Shown here in pieces: positions 8,557 to 16,766 of a stretch of DNA of 64,000 bases. Origin of the DNA: Pedobacter chitinilyticus (GTDB lineage Bacteria; Bacteroidota; Bacteroidia; Sphingobacteriales; Sphingobacteriaceae); the NCBI RefSeq assembly GCF_003313385.1, contig NZ_QMHN01000007.1, forward strand, positions 270,998-334,997, written 5' to 3'. The notes below the pieces were generated by a model, which worked only from the letters and a program-made list of their open reading frames with translations, was not told the DNA's origin and made no database searches. The position numbers were made by a program, and so were the translations under genes. Every line of letters starts with the position of its first letter. The stretch's first letter is position 1.

Positions 8557-10839
8557 ATGGCTTTTGATATAGAAATGATCAAAAAGGTATATGCAACCTT
8601 TGGTGAACGTGTAGATGCGGCTCGTGAATTGGTTGGCAGACCTTTAACCCTTTCAGAAAAGATATTATATGCACACCTTTGGGACGAAAAATCGAATAAG
8701 GCTTTTACCCGTGGTGTAGACTACGTAGATTTTGCTCCAGATAGAGTAGCAATGCAGGATGCGACGGCTCAGATGGCCTTGTTGCAGTTTATGCAAGCTG
8801 GTCGACCGAAAGTAGCAGTGCCTTCCTCTGTACACTGCGATCACTTAATCACTGCCAAATTAGGTGCTGAAATTGACTTACCTCATGCTAAGACCGAGAG
8901 TGCAGAAGTTTTCGACTTCCTTTCGTCGGTTTCTAATAAATATGGCATTGGCTTCTGGAAACCAGGTGCCGGTATCATTCACCAAGTAATTTTGGAAAAC
9001 TATGCTTTTCCTGGCGGTATGATGATTGGTACCGATAGCCACACAGTAAATGCTGGTGGTTTAGGAATGCTGGCTATTGGTGTTGGCGGTGCGGATGCCT
9101 GCGACGTAATGGCTGGTTTACCTTGGGAGCTTAAATTCCCTAAATTAATTGGTGTGAAATTAACTGGAAAATTAAACGGTTGGACTTCTGCTAAAGACGT
9201 GATCTTAAAAGTTGCTGGTATTTTAACTGTAAAAGGTGGTACTGGCGCTATTGTAGAATATTTTGGCGACGGTGCAACTAACCTAAGCTGTACGGGCAAA
9301 GGTACCATCTGTAACATGGGTGCAGAAATTGGTGCAACTACCTCAACTTTTGGTTATGATGATAGTATGGAGCGTTACCTACGTGCCACCAACCGTGCAG
9401 ATGTTGCAGATGCTGCAAATGCGGTAAAAGCTCACTTAACTGGTGATGCTGAAGTTTATGCAGAGCCTGAAAAATATTTCGACCAATTAATCGAAATCAA
9501 CCTAGACGAATTAGAACCTTACTTAAATGGCCCTTTTACACCAGATTTAGCTACACCAATTTCGCAAATGAAAGAGGTTGCTGCTGCTAATGGATGGCCT
9601 ACCAAAGTTGAATGGGGATTAATTGGTTCTTGTACCAACTCCTCATATGAAGATTTGTCTCGTGCCGCTTCGGTAGCTAAACAAGCGATTGACAAAGGAT
9701 TGGGTAAAAAAGCTGAATTTGGCATCAATCCTGGTTCTGAACAAGTGCGCTTTACCGCTGATAGAGATGGCTTATTAGACACTTTTACCAATCTAGATGC
9801 GACCATCTTCACTAATGCCTGTGGTCCTTGTATTGGGATGTGGGACAGAACAGGTGCAGAGAAACAAGAGAAAAACACCATTGTACACTCTTTTAACCGT
9901 AACTTTGCTAAACGTGCCGATGGTAATCCTAACACTTATGCTTTCGTAACTTCTCCAGAAATTGTAGCTGCTTTGGCTATCGCTGGTGATTTAAGTTTTA
10001 ATCCATTAACAGACACCTTAACCAACGATAAAGGCGAACAAGTAAAGCTAGATGAACCTACTGGCTGGGAATTGCCAGAAAAGGGTTATGCTGTTGACGA
10101 CGCTGGCTATCAAGCGCCTGCCGAAGACGGTTCTAACATAGAAGTAAAAGTTTCACCTACTTCGCACCGTTTGCAATTACTAGATCCTTTTGCAGCTTGG
10201 GAAGGTACTGATCTTAAAGGCTTGAAATTATTAATTAAAGCTAAAGGCAAATGTACCACCGACCACATTTCAATGGCTGGTCCATGGTTAAAATTCCGTG
10301 GTCACTTGGATAACATTTCGAACAATTTGCTAATTGGTGCAGTTAACTTCTTTAACGATAAAACCGACACTGTTAAAAACCAATTGACTGGCGAGTACGG
10401 TCCTGTACCAGCTACGCAACGTACTTACAAAGCTGATGGCATTGGCTCAATTGTCGTAGGCGATGAAAACTATGGAGAAGGTTCATCACGTGAGCACGCA
10501 GCCATGGAGCCTCGTCACTTGGGCGTACGTGCAGTATTGGTAAAATCTTTTGCCCGTATTCACGAAACTAACTTGAAAAAACAAGGAATGCTTGGTTTAA
10601 CCTTTGCGAATAAAGAAGATTACAATAAAATTCAAGAGGATGACACCATTGACATCTTGGGTTTAACAGAATTTGCTCCAAACAAGCCATTAACGCTGGT
10701 ATTACACCACGCTGATGGAACAACAGAGCAATTTGATGTTAACCACAGCTATAATGAGCAGCAAATTGAGTGGTTCAAAGCTGGCGGTGCATTAAATATC
10801 ATCAGAAGAGAAGCCGCAGCTAAAGCTGCTAAAAATTAA
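8557..10839 (+). CDS. Aconitate hydratase, mitochondrial type
   Basis: 760 residues, the length and domain order of eukaryotic mitochondrial aconitase (domains 1-3 followed by a C-terminal swivel), not of AcnA or AcnB. The cluster cysteines are Cys359 (IGSCTNSS) and Cys422/Cys425 (ACGPCIG), almost the positions found in the pig enzyme. GTDSHT, GEGSSREHAAMEPRHLG and an Arg in the swivel supply substrate contacts. It catalyses citrate-isocitrate isomerisation in the cytoplasm. It follows acnB in the same orientation but has its own upstream region with TGTCA half sites, and acnB ends in a terminator, so the two are probably expressed separately. A terminator hairpin follows at 10875. Confidence 0.95.
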   Translation: MAFDIEMIKKVYATFGERVDAARELVGRPLTLSEKILYAHLWDEKSNKAFTRGVDYVDFAPDRVAMQDATAQMALLQFMQAGRPKVAVPSSVHCDHLITAKLGAEIDLPHAKTESAEVFDFLSSVSNKYGIGFWKPGAGIIHQVILENYAFPGGMMIGTDSHTVNAGGLGMLAIGVGGADACDVMAGLPWELKFPKLIGVKLTGKLNGWTSAKDVILKVAGILTVKGGTGAIVEYFGDGATNLSCTGKGTICNMGAEIGATTSTFGYDDSMERYLRATNRADVADAANAVKAHLTGDAEVYAEPEKYFDQLIEINLDELEPYLNGPFTPDLATPISQMKEVAAANGWPTKVEWGLIGSCTNSSYEDLSRAASVAKQAIDKGLGKKAEFGINPGSEQVRFTADRDGLLDTFTNLDATIFTNACGPCIGMWDRTGAEKQEKNTIVHSFNRNFAKRADGNPNTYAFVTSPEIVAALAIAGDLSFNPLTDTLTNDKGEQVKLDEPTGWELPEKGYAVDDAGYQAPAEDGSNIEVKVSPTSHRLQLLDPFAAWEGTDLKGLKLLIKAKGKCTTDHISMAGPWLKFRGHLDNISNNLLIGAVNFFNDKTDTVKNQLTGEYGPVPATQRTYKADGIGSIVVGDENYGEGSSREHAAMEPRHLGVRAVLVKSFARIHETNLKKQGMLGLTFANKEDYNKIQEDDTIDILGLTEFAPNKPLTLVLHHADGTTEQFDVNHSYNEQQIEWFKAGGALNIIRREAAAKAAKN

Positions 10840-10874
10840 TAGTCCGTAAGTCTAAAAAGACCGGAAGACAAGCG

Positions 10875-10911
10875 AATCCTAATTAGTGTAACAGCTAGTT
10901 GGGATTTTTTT
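10875..10911 (+). terminator. Terminator after the second aconitase
   Basis: The arms AATCCTAATTAG and CTAGTTGGGATT pair with two G-U wobbles and are followed by TTTTTTTAT. It lies 36 bp after the stop codon. Confidence 0.7.
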
Positions 10912-10983
10912 ATCTTGACTAACCCCTAATCACTAATAACTTACAACTCACCTAAGCTGTAAAACCTATCAATAGTATTACTG

Positions 10984-11015
10984 TTGCCACTTTTCCTATT
11001 TATTCGCTATATTTG
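10984..11015 (+). promoter_or_regulatory. Bacteroidota-type promoter (TTG / TATATTTG)
   Basis: TTG at 10984-10986 and TATATTTG at 11008-11015 are 21 bp apart, matching the -33/-7 arrangement (TTTG, TAnnTTTG) used by the primary sigma factor of Bacteroidota. Transcription would begin near 11021, just before the 21-codon ORF at 11043. Confidence 0.6.
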
Positions 11016-11042
11016 CAGCTACCTACTTAACATACGTCAATT

Positions 11043-11108
11043 ATGAAAAATACTTCAACCGAGCGCCGCCTCATCGTACCAAAATTTTATGGACTTTTAA
11101 TCCCATAA
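11043..11108 (+). CDS. Possible 21-residue leader peptide ending in Pro-stop
   Basis: ATG to TAA encodes MKNTSTERRLIVPKFYGLLI followed by Pro and stop. It sits about 22 bp after a probable transcription start and 99 bp before the next gene. The hydrophobic C-terminal half and terminal Pro-stop resemble regulatory nascent peptides such as TnaC, whose last codon before the stop is also Pro. No homologue was recognised. The case rests on position and composition, and it could be a chance reading frame. Confidence 0.3.
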   Translation: MKNTSTERRLIVPKFYGLLIP

Positions 11109-11207
11109 AGTAATTCGCATCAACTTGTATCATTAAATAAGCTGTTGGCCTAACAAAAGCATTTGCTTTCATATGTCGACAAAATTCAACTAACTCTCCT
11201 AATCTCT

Positions 11208-11618
11208 ATGAACACCTTTTTGTTATTTATTACACTAACCACCAATTCATTTTTTAAAAGCACAACGCAAAAACAGAGCTACCAATTCATTTACTATGTA
11301 GACCAAAAAGAAAATGTGTTTACCTATTATTTCTCCGACGTGTTTACGACCACAGATTGGTATCAAAATAAAGCGGAAATTGTAAGACTATTTGAACAGC
11401 AACTCCACCAGCAAGGCCTTAGACCAAAAGCATATGCGATTAAAACAGGCATCAATGGAGCCCCCATAAATAATATCTACCAAGCTATTGGTCAAATTGG
11501 AGAAATTGTGAAAAGAGATAAAAAGCAATTTGAATATCAGCAGAGGAATATCCCTTCGGCAAAGCGAAAAAATTTCAGCAGCACAACAAAAACACTTTTT
11601 CTTGAACGCAAGGTCTAG
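11208..11618 (+). CDS. Uncharacterised small secreted protein
   Basis: 136 residues from the ATG at 11208; an in-frame TTG at 11163 is less likely because the ATG places a hydrophobic stretch (FLLFITLTT) at the N-terminus as a weak signal sequence. The middle part (YQFIYYVDQKENVFTYYFSD) is aromatic, and the C-terminus is basic (SAKRKNFSSTTK). No known domain was recognised. It is downstream of a good promoter and the possible 21-residue leader, and upstream of the REP pair and the convergent transposase gene. Codon use looks ordinary for the region. It is probably a real gene of unknown function. Confidence 0.5.
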   Translation: MNTFLLFITLTTNSFFKSTTQKQSYQFIYYVDQKENVFTYYFSDVFTTTDWYQNKAEIVRLFEQQLHQQGLRPKAYAIKTGINGAPINNIYQAIGQIGEIVKRDKKQFEYQQRNIPSAKRKNFSSTTKTLFLERKV

Positions 11619-11663
11619 AAAAACTGACATTCTCGTTAACTAAGTGGCGTTGCTTTTAATATC

Positions 11664-11757
11664 GTTGGCGAGGACGCCAACTACCGCAAGTGATAGCATA
11701 TTCACAAAGAAAGGCCAACCTCTCTTGTTTTGCCTAAAGTTGGCGTCCTCGCCAACG
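11664..11757. repeat. REP pair (BIME-like) beside the REP transposase
   Basis: Two 18-bp REP units, GTTGGCGAGGACGCCAAC (11664-11681) and its exact reverse complement (11740-11757), face each other across 58 bp. Each unit is itself a hairpin with a 7-bp stem and a 4-nt loop. The pair ends 8 bp from the stop codon of the REP-associated transposase. A related pair occurs at 30804-30857 with changed but still paired outer stem bases. Confidence 0.88.
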
Positions 11758-11765
11758 GCATAGCC

Positions 11766-12281
11766 TCAATCCTTATAATGAGTTAAAAACTTAAAATGAT
11801 TTTCATTTCTTATATAAAATGATGCTGAAGACCAATAATAATCTTCTGGCAAGGTAGCCAAGAGCCAATGTTCTTGTAAAGGATTTTGATGGATATATTC
11901 TAATTTCTCTTCCAAAAACCATTCGTTCCAGCATTCCTTTACCATACAATCTTTTTGCCAAAACTGAAAGGCTCTATCCGACAAATTAACTCGATGTGCA
12001 GCTAACGTTTTAGATTTACCGACACACAGTTCTTTTTTAAAAGCATGAGCTGTATAGCTTAAAAGGGCTCCTTGAACCTGCGATCGATCAAATCCGTCAG
12101 AAATCTTCCATATCAGATGGATATGATTAGGCATAATCACAAAGCCATATATCACACATCTATTATTTACTACGAGCCATTCCATACAATCTAAAATCAA
12201 CCTCTTAAAATCATCATTTAACAGGTGCTTCCAATCTAAAATAGTAGCTGTTAAAAATTCAACATGGTAAGATTTAATCAT
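11766..12281 (-). CDS. REP-associated tyrosine transposase (RAYT, Y1/HUH family)
   Basis: 171 residues. The HUH metal-binding motif is HIHLIW, inside MPNHIHLIW (about 51-59). The catalytic-helix block is EYIHQNPLQEHWL, followed by PEDYYWSSASFY, the usual YIHxNP...PEDYxWSSA signature of RAYTs; the Tyr of EYIHQNP is the expected nucleophile. RAYTs are domesticated relatives of IS200/IS605 transposases that nick and move REP hairpins as single-stranded DNA. The gene has no IS ends of its own, and the REP pair at 11664-11757 lies 8 bp past its stop, the expected arrangement. All key residues are present, so it may be active. It stands alone between unrelated genes. Confidence 0.92.
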   Translation of the reverse strand: MIKSYHVEFLTATILDWKHLLNDDFKRLILDCMEWLVVNNRCVIYGFVIMPNHIHLIWKISDGFDRSQVQGALLSYTAHAFKKELCVGKSKTLAAHRVNLSDRAFQFWQKDCMVKECWNEWFLEEKLEYIHQNPLQEHWLLATLPEDYYWSSASFYIRNENHFKFLTHYKD

Positions 12282-12355
12282 GACAATATTCTAAGTATAG
12301 AAAAACATAGAACTTGTTATACTCATTAGTTGTCGGAATTCAATAATACTAGATT

Positions 12356-12589
12356 CTATAAACCTTCCAAAGCGTCATCTTCAGTTAGAAAATGGCCAAT
12401 AGCTTCTACGTCTCTTTCAAAAACGTGCAATTGTATCCCACTGATAGAGGTATCAAACACAGGATAAACCAATGCCGCATTTTCTCCAGTAAGAAAACAT
12501 TCAAACCCAGCGTCTAATAAGCGGGCTTTTACAATGTTCGCCTCCATTGGGCTCTCAAAAGTTTTGTAGACTACAATTTTATTTTCCAT
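12356..12589 (-). CDS. DUF2007 family putative signal-transducing protein
   Basis: 77 residues with the compact beta-alpha-beta pattern of DUF2007: VVYKTFESPMEANIVKARLL, then GFECFLTGENA, then GIQLHVFERDVEAIGHFL. Members are small cytoplasmic proteins, distantly related to the GlnB-like fold, without a proven role. It begins 18 bp after the GH1 gene stop on the same strand and is probably co-transcribed with it. The position does not explain a function. Length is normal for the family. Confidence 0.8.
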   Translation of the reverse strand: MENKIVVYKTFESPMEANIVKARLLDAGFECFLTGENAALVYPVFDTSISGIQLHVFERDVEAIGHFLTEDDALEGL

Positions 12590-12607
12590 ACGGCTAAATA
12601 TAAGGAT

Positions 12608-13942
12608 TTACTTCGACAGAAATTCTTGCCACCAATAACCAGATTGTTTTATCGTCCGCTGTTGTGTTTTAAAATCATTATGTACTAAACCAAAGCGAGC
12701 TTGATAGCCTTCGGCCCACTCAAAATTATCCATCAAAGTCCAAGCTAAATAACCCGTGATATTGATGCCTTCATTTTTTGCTTTTAACATGGCAGCTAGA
12801 TAAGCCTTAAAATAATCTACCCTCTCTCCATCTTCAATCTTTCCATCTATCAACTTATCGTGAAAAGCCGCACCGTTTTCGGTAATCATGATATTTTTCA
12901 CCTGTGGATACGTTGCAAACTGCTTGATGATCCGATAAAAACTATCAGCATTAATTTCCCAGCCCATAGCGGTGTGCGGCACTTTACGACTTTTAGCTTT
13001 TACCTCCCAAGCCTGCACCACAGGAATAAAAGCATTGTATTTAATCACTAGCGGAAAATAATTCTGGATACCTATAAAGTCAAAATCAAACGCCATACGA
13101 CTTTGGTGACGCCATGTTGAATAGCTAATGGCAAATTTCTCCAACACGTCCCAATTTCCTGTAGGAAAACCTAAGCCCAAGGCTGGCTCCAGAAAAAAAC
13201 GGTTCATCAATATGTCCGTCCTTTTGGCAATCATCACATCTTGGTCGGAGTGGCTGTAAGGTACAATTTCTGAGCACGAAAAAGCTGTACCAATCACTGC
13301 TTGGTTAACTTCAGCCCTTAATATCTTGGCTCCGTCCGCTTGTGCAATGGCGGTATGCAATGCTGCTTCAAAAAAATTAGTTACTCCAGTAAGTCCAGGC
13401 GCATGTACCCCTAACATATAGCCTAAAGAAGTAAACCCAAAAGGCTCATTGATGACAATCCATTGCTTTACCTTATCGCCATATTCTTTAGCACAAAAAA
13501 GCGCATATTCATTAAAAGCATTGTTGATTCCGTAAGCCGTCCATCCACCCTCTTTCGAAAGCGCTTCGGGCAAATCCCAATGATATAGTGTCACCATTGG
13601 AATCAGGTCGTTTTTCAAGCACTCGTCTATCACTTCGTGGTAAAAAGCTACTCCTTCAGCATTGACCGTTCCGCCTCCTAAAGGAAAAATACGTGACCAA
13701 GCAATCGACATACGGAATACTTTAAATCCTAATGTTTTCACCATAGCAATATCCTGCTCATAACGATGGTAAAAGTCACAGGCTTCATCGGGTTTGTGCC
13801 CTTTCTTAATCTTCCCAGGTTTTTTAGAAAAGGTATCCCAAATACTCGGGCCTTTACCATAAACACTGGCAGCACCTTCTATTTGAGCCGCCGCCGTTGC
13901 TACTCCCCATAAAAAATCCTTACCGAAATCGCTGCTGTACAT
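12608..13942 (-). CDS. GH1 family beta-glucosidase
   Basis: 444 residues from the ATG at 13940-13942 (MYSSDFGKDFLWG); an in-frame TTG three codons upstream is ignored. It is a GH1 (alpha/beta)8 barrel: DFLWGVATAAAQIEG at the N-terminus, acid/base Glu166 in VINEP, nucleophile Glu355 in ITENG, and the sugar-binding block GYLAWTLMDNFEWAEGY near the C-terminus. It hydrolyses beta-linked glucosides or related disaccharides by a retaining mechanism. No signal peptide is present, so it probably acts in the cytoplasm on imported oligosaccharides. The DUF2007 gene follows after 18 bp. There is no susC/susD pair nearby, so it is not part of an evident polysaccharide-utilisation locus. Confidence 0.93.
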   Translation of the reverse strand: MYSSDFGKDFLWGVATAAAQIEGAASVYGKGPSIWDTFSKKPGKIKKGHKPDEACDFYHRYEQDIAMVKTLGFKVFRMSIAWSRIFPLGGGTVNAEGVAFYHEVIDECLKNDLIPMVTLYHWDLPEALSKEGGWTAYGINNAFNEYALFCAKEYGDKVKQWIVINEPFGFTSLGYMLGVHAPGLTGVTNFFEAALHTAIAQADGAKILRAEVNQAVIGTAFSCSEIVPYSHSDQDVMIAKRTDILMNRFFLEPALGLGFPTGNWDVLEKFAISYSTWRHQSRMAFDFDFIGIQNYFPLVIKYNAFIPVVQAWEVKAKSRKVPHTAMGWEINADSFYRIIKQFATYPQVKNIMITENGAAFHDKLIDGKIEDGERVDYFKAYLAAMLKAKNEGINITGYLAWTLMDNFEWAEGYQARFGLVHNDFKTQQRTIKQSGYWWQEFLSK

Positions 13943-14262
13943 TAACCTCAAATAAAATGAATAAAATGCGGGATTGTATAAAGTTAAAGTTATTTAAATA
14001 TTAACTGTGTAAGTGTACTTGCTCGTCAATAAAATTAAACATCTAAGTTTATCTAAGCACAGTCCCAAAAACTAAAATGTTCTAAAATGTCTAAGGTGGT
14101 AAAAAATAATTATCAACCATCTAAGACACCTAAGTTCATCTAAGCACAGCCCCATAGACTAAACATTAAAGAATGAAGAAAATTAAGACATGGAGCTATA
14201 AAAAAATCTTAATGTCCCTTAACTTCTTAATGGTTCAAAACTAAAATATCCAAGATGATAAA
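13943..14262. repeat. Intergenic region with a degenerate direct repeat
   Basis: A unit of about 36 bp occurs twice, at about 14040-14077 and 14129-14164. Both copies contain TCTAAGCACAG and end in AAACTAAA or GACTAAA. Other text-like tracts (TTAATGTCCCTTAACTTCTTAATGG) follow. No gene, terminator or promoter is clear. Confidence 0.55.
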
Positions 14263-16074
14263 CTATCCTCCCAATCCAATTTGCTTTAACAATATTGCTG
14301 CATTAAACTTGGTACAAGGCCCTTGCTTCATCAGGTAATCAAAATCCATTTCCTCGCCTATCAGCTGAATATCAAAATGGAAATTACGTACCGCCTTAGG
14401 ATGTTCATGCTCAAGTTCCGAAAGCTGTAAATCATGCGTAGCAAACAAAGTAGGAATTTGCAGAGCAATCAGCTTCTCAATAAATGCCTTAGAACCATCA
14501 AACTTATCTTTACTGTTAGTTCCTCTTAGCATTTCGTCGATCAACACAAAAGCATTCGGATGTACTTCAACCTCTTTCAAAATTATCTTCAGACGGTTCA
14601 GCTCCGCTTTAAATGTCGAAGTATTTTCAATCAAGTTATCCTTAATACGCATGTAAGTAAGCAGCTTAAAGATGGAAAGTTCCATCTGCGTAGCACAAAC
14701 AGGGGCACCAGCATAAGCCAACACCGTATTGATGCCTACCGTACGCAAAAAAGTACTTTTACCTGCCATGTTTGAACCTGTAATAATGTCCACTGTAGGT
14801 TTTTCTTTCAGCACATAATCATTATCTACCCTTTTATCTGAAGGAATTAAAGGATGTCCCAAGGCTTGGGCTTTTAACGAGAAGTCATCATTTATTTGCG
14901 GAAAGATCCATTGCGGCTGATTATAATGTAAGGTTGCCATCGAAATCAACTCCTCAAAATAACCAATACGATCTAAACCTACTGCTACTTTTGCTCCTGC
15001 ATTTTCACTCCAATACCCCAGCTTGATACAGCATTTTAAATCCCACAACAAAAAGAAATTAAGAATGGCGTACAACAAAAAATTCAGCCTTGCATCAAAC
15101 TCAACAATAATTTTTGCCAAAGCTTTAATGTGACCACTTACTTTTTCTTTGGTGTTAAACAATCGAATAATATAATTGCTTTTCCAGTCATGCTTTTCCG
15201 TCCATGCTATCGCCTCTGCATAGCTACTCAACAAATTAGAACTTCCACTAAAGCCATAATAAACTTGGGTGATTTGTTTAGAATACACATAAGTAAGCAT
15301 CGCATTAGCAAAAGCCATTAAACCAAAAATACCCCACAACTTCCCTCCAAAAATCAATCCTGCCAAGAAAAGGAATAACATCAAGTAAGGTACCAATTTC
15401 ACATAAAGCCTTAAAAAACGGTTAGCGGTAAAGGCAACTTGTTTCACCAGTTGATGGCTTAATTTATACTGAATCTCTTCTATCCTATTTAGCTCATGCC
15501 CTTTTAGGTTAGCCCTAAATTCAAAAGTACTTGCTATATATTCTCCCAATTCTACGATTGCCTGCTGGCGACCCAGAATGGTTTCTTTATTACTATCCGT
15601 AGCTAAGTGCTTGGCCAAAGTTTCAATACCAATCTTACTTGCTCCCCTGTTAATCAAAGCATATAAAGATGACCTGCCGAAAATATCCAAATCAGAAAGA
15701 TAAGCGTGCTGCTCATCTTCGAATTGGGTGCCGTCGTCGTATCCATTTGCCTTTCCTTGCAGCATACCAATTTCATTTTTAAACACCCAAAGTAGGTTCT
15801 GATGAAAAGTGTATTGTTTTTCGAGTTGGTTTTGTTTTTTAACCACCACCACGAATACTGCAATAGGCAACAGCAAAAGAATGCTCCAAATGCTGATGGC
15901 AATGTCTGTACTTGAACTTGCTAACCCTACAAAGAAAACTATTTCGACCAGCAACAAAGCTACCCTAACCACCGAAAATCGGTCAATCTGTTTCTTTATT
16001 ACTGTTATATGTTCCTCTTGCTGTTTTGCTAAACCTTCGTATGGTTTTAGTCTATCTTGCTCGGTATTTAACAT
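14263..16074 (-). CDS. Membrane-anchored MutS-family ATPase
   Basis: 603 residues from the ATG at 16072-16074. A coiled-coil N-terminus carries two membrane segments near residues 35-75 (VALLLVEIVFFVGLA; IWSILLLLPIAVFVVVV), and further hydrophobic helices occur at about 225-270. The C-terminal part is the MutS ATPase domain: Walker A GSNMAGKST (433-441), Walker B VLIDEMLRGTNSKD with Asp513/Glu514, and FATHDLQLSELE. The mismatch-recognition and connector domains of MutS1 are absent. Such truncated, membrane-bound MutS relatives are common in Bacteroidota, and their job is not established. Mismatch repair is unlikely. It is divergent from rlmH across 114 bp. Confidence 0.85.
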   Translation of the reverse strand: MLNTEQDRLKPYEGLAKQQEEHITVIKKQIDRFSVVRVALLLVEIVFFVGLASSSTDIAISIWSILLLLPIAVFVVVVKKQNQLEKQYTFHQNLLWVFKNEIGMLQGKANGYDDGTQFEDEQHAYLSDLDIFGRSSLYALINRGASKIGIETLAKHLATDSNKETILGRQQAIVELGEYIASTFEFRANLKGHELNRIEEIQYKLSHQLVKQVAFTANRFLRLYVKLVPYLMLFLFLAGLIFGGKLWGIFGLMAFANAMLTYVYSKQITQVYYGFSGSSNLLSSYAEAIAWTEKHDWKSNYIIRLFNTKEKVSGHIKALAKIIVEFDARLNFLLYAILNFFLLWDLKCCIKLGYWSENAGAKVAVGLDRIGYFEELISMATLHYNQPQWIFPQINDDFSLKAQALGHPLIPSDKRVDNDYVLKEKPTVDIITGSNMAGKSTFLRTVGINTVLAYAGAPVCATQMELSIFKLLTYMRIKDNLIENTSTFKAELNRLKIILKEVEVHPNAFVLIDEMLRGTNSKDKFDGSKAFIEKLIALQIPTLFATHDLQLSELEHEHPKAVRNFHFDIQLIGEEMDFDYLMKQGPCTKFNAAILLKQIGLGG

Positions 16075-16188
16075 TATATTTGAAGAAATTATAAACGTGT
16101 GTTGAATATGGACACTGAAACCGCTTACTTGTTTCAATGATCCATTTGAACAATTGCAACTTTGTAAGCTGTAAAGATAAAATACTAG

Positions 16189-16662
16189 ATGAAGATTAGC
16201 CTAATTGCCATTGGCAAAACTGAAGACAAATATCTAATCGAAGGCATTGATAAATACCTTAACCGATTGAAGCATTACATCAACTTTAGTTTTACGGTTA
16301 TTCCCGACATCAAGAACACCAAAAATCTTACCGAAGCACAACAAAAGAGCAAGGAAGCGGAATTGATTTTAAAACAGTTGAACAATAGTGATTTAGTAGT
16401 ACTGATGGACGAAAAAGGGAAAAAATACAGTTCCGTACTGTTCGCCCAATACATCAACAAGCAAATGGTGGGTAGTGTACAAAACTTGGTGTTTATTATT
16501 GGTGGTCCTTATGGCTTTGATGAAAGTATTTACAAAAGAGCCAACAGTAGCATATCCCTATCAGACATGACCTTTTCGCACCAAATGGTACGGCTTTTTT
16601 TTGTAGAACAAATGTACCGTGCTTTTACGATCTTGAAAAACGAACCTTATCATCATGAATAA
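16189..16662 (+). CDS. rlmH: 23S rRNA (pseudouridine-1915-N3)-methyltransferase RlmH
   Basis: 157 residues, the standard length. It is a SPOUT-class methyltransferase with the trefoil-knot SAM-binding motif GGPYGFD (about 105-111), the conserved block SLSDMTFSHQMVRLFFVEQ and the terminal NEPYHHE. RlmH methylates pseudouridine 1915 in helix 69 of 23S rRNA on assembled 70S ribosomes. It stands alone; the divergent MutS-like gene lies upstream and a small membrane-protein gene 104 bp downstream. Start and end fit the family exactly. Confidence 0.96.
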   Translation: MKISLIAIGKTEDKYLIEGIDKYLNRLKHYINFSFTVIPDIKNTKNLTEAQQKSKEAELILKQLNNSDLVVLMDEKGKKYSSVLFAQYINKQMVGSVQNLVFIIGGPYGFDESIYKRANSSISLSDMTFSHQMVRLFFVEQMYRAFTILKNEPYHHE

Positions 16663-16670
16663 AATTTAAC

Positions 16671-16711
16671 CGCAGATGCAAACAACAAAATAAAATCTGT
16701 GTATTTGCGGC
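16671..16711. repeat. CCGCAGATGCAAA ... TATTTGCGG hairpin repeat
   Basis: An imperfect inverted repeat between CCGCAGATGCAAAC and GTGTATTTGCGG just after rlmH. It may act as a weak terminator or be a relic of a dispersed repeat. No T-run follows the right arm. Confidence 0.4.
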
Positions 16712-16766
16712 AAAAAATTATGGAATATCTTTAACCAAAACATCACATTATAAAAAAGGAGGCATT

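Noticed and set aside
16671..16711. Structured non-coding RNA after rlmH
   Set aside because: Only a weak hairpin is present. No known RNA motif or promoter could be assigned.
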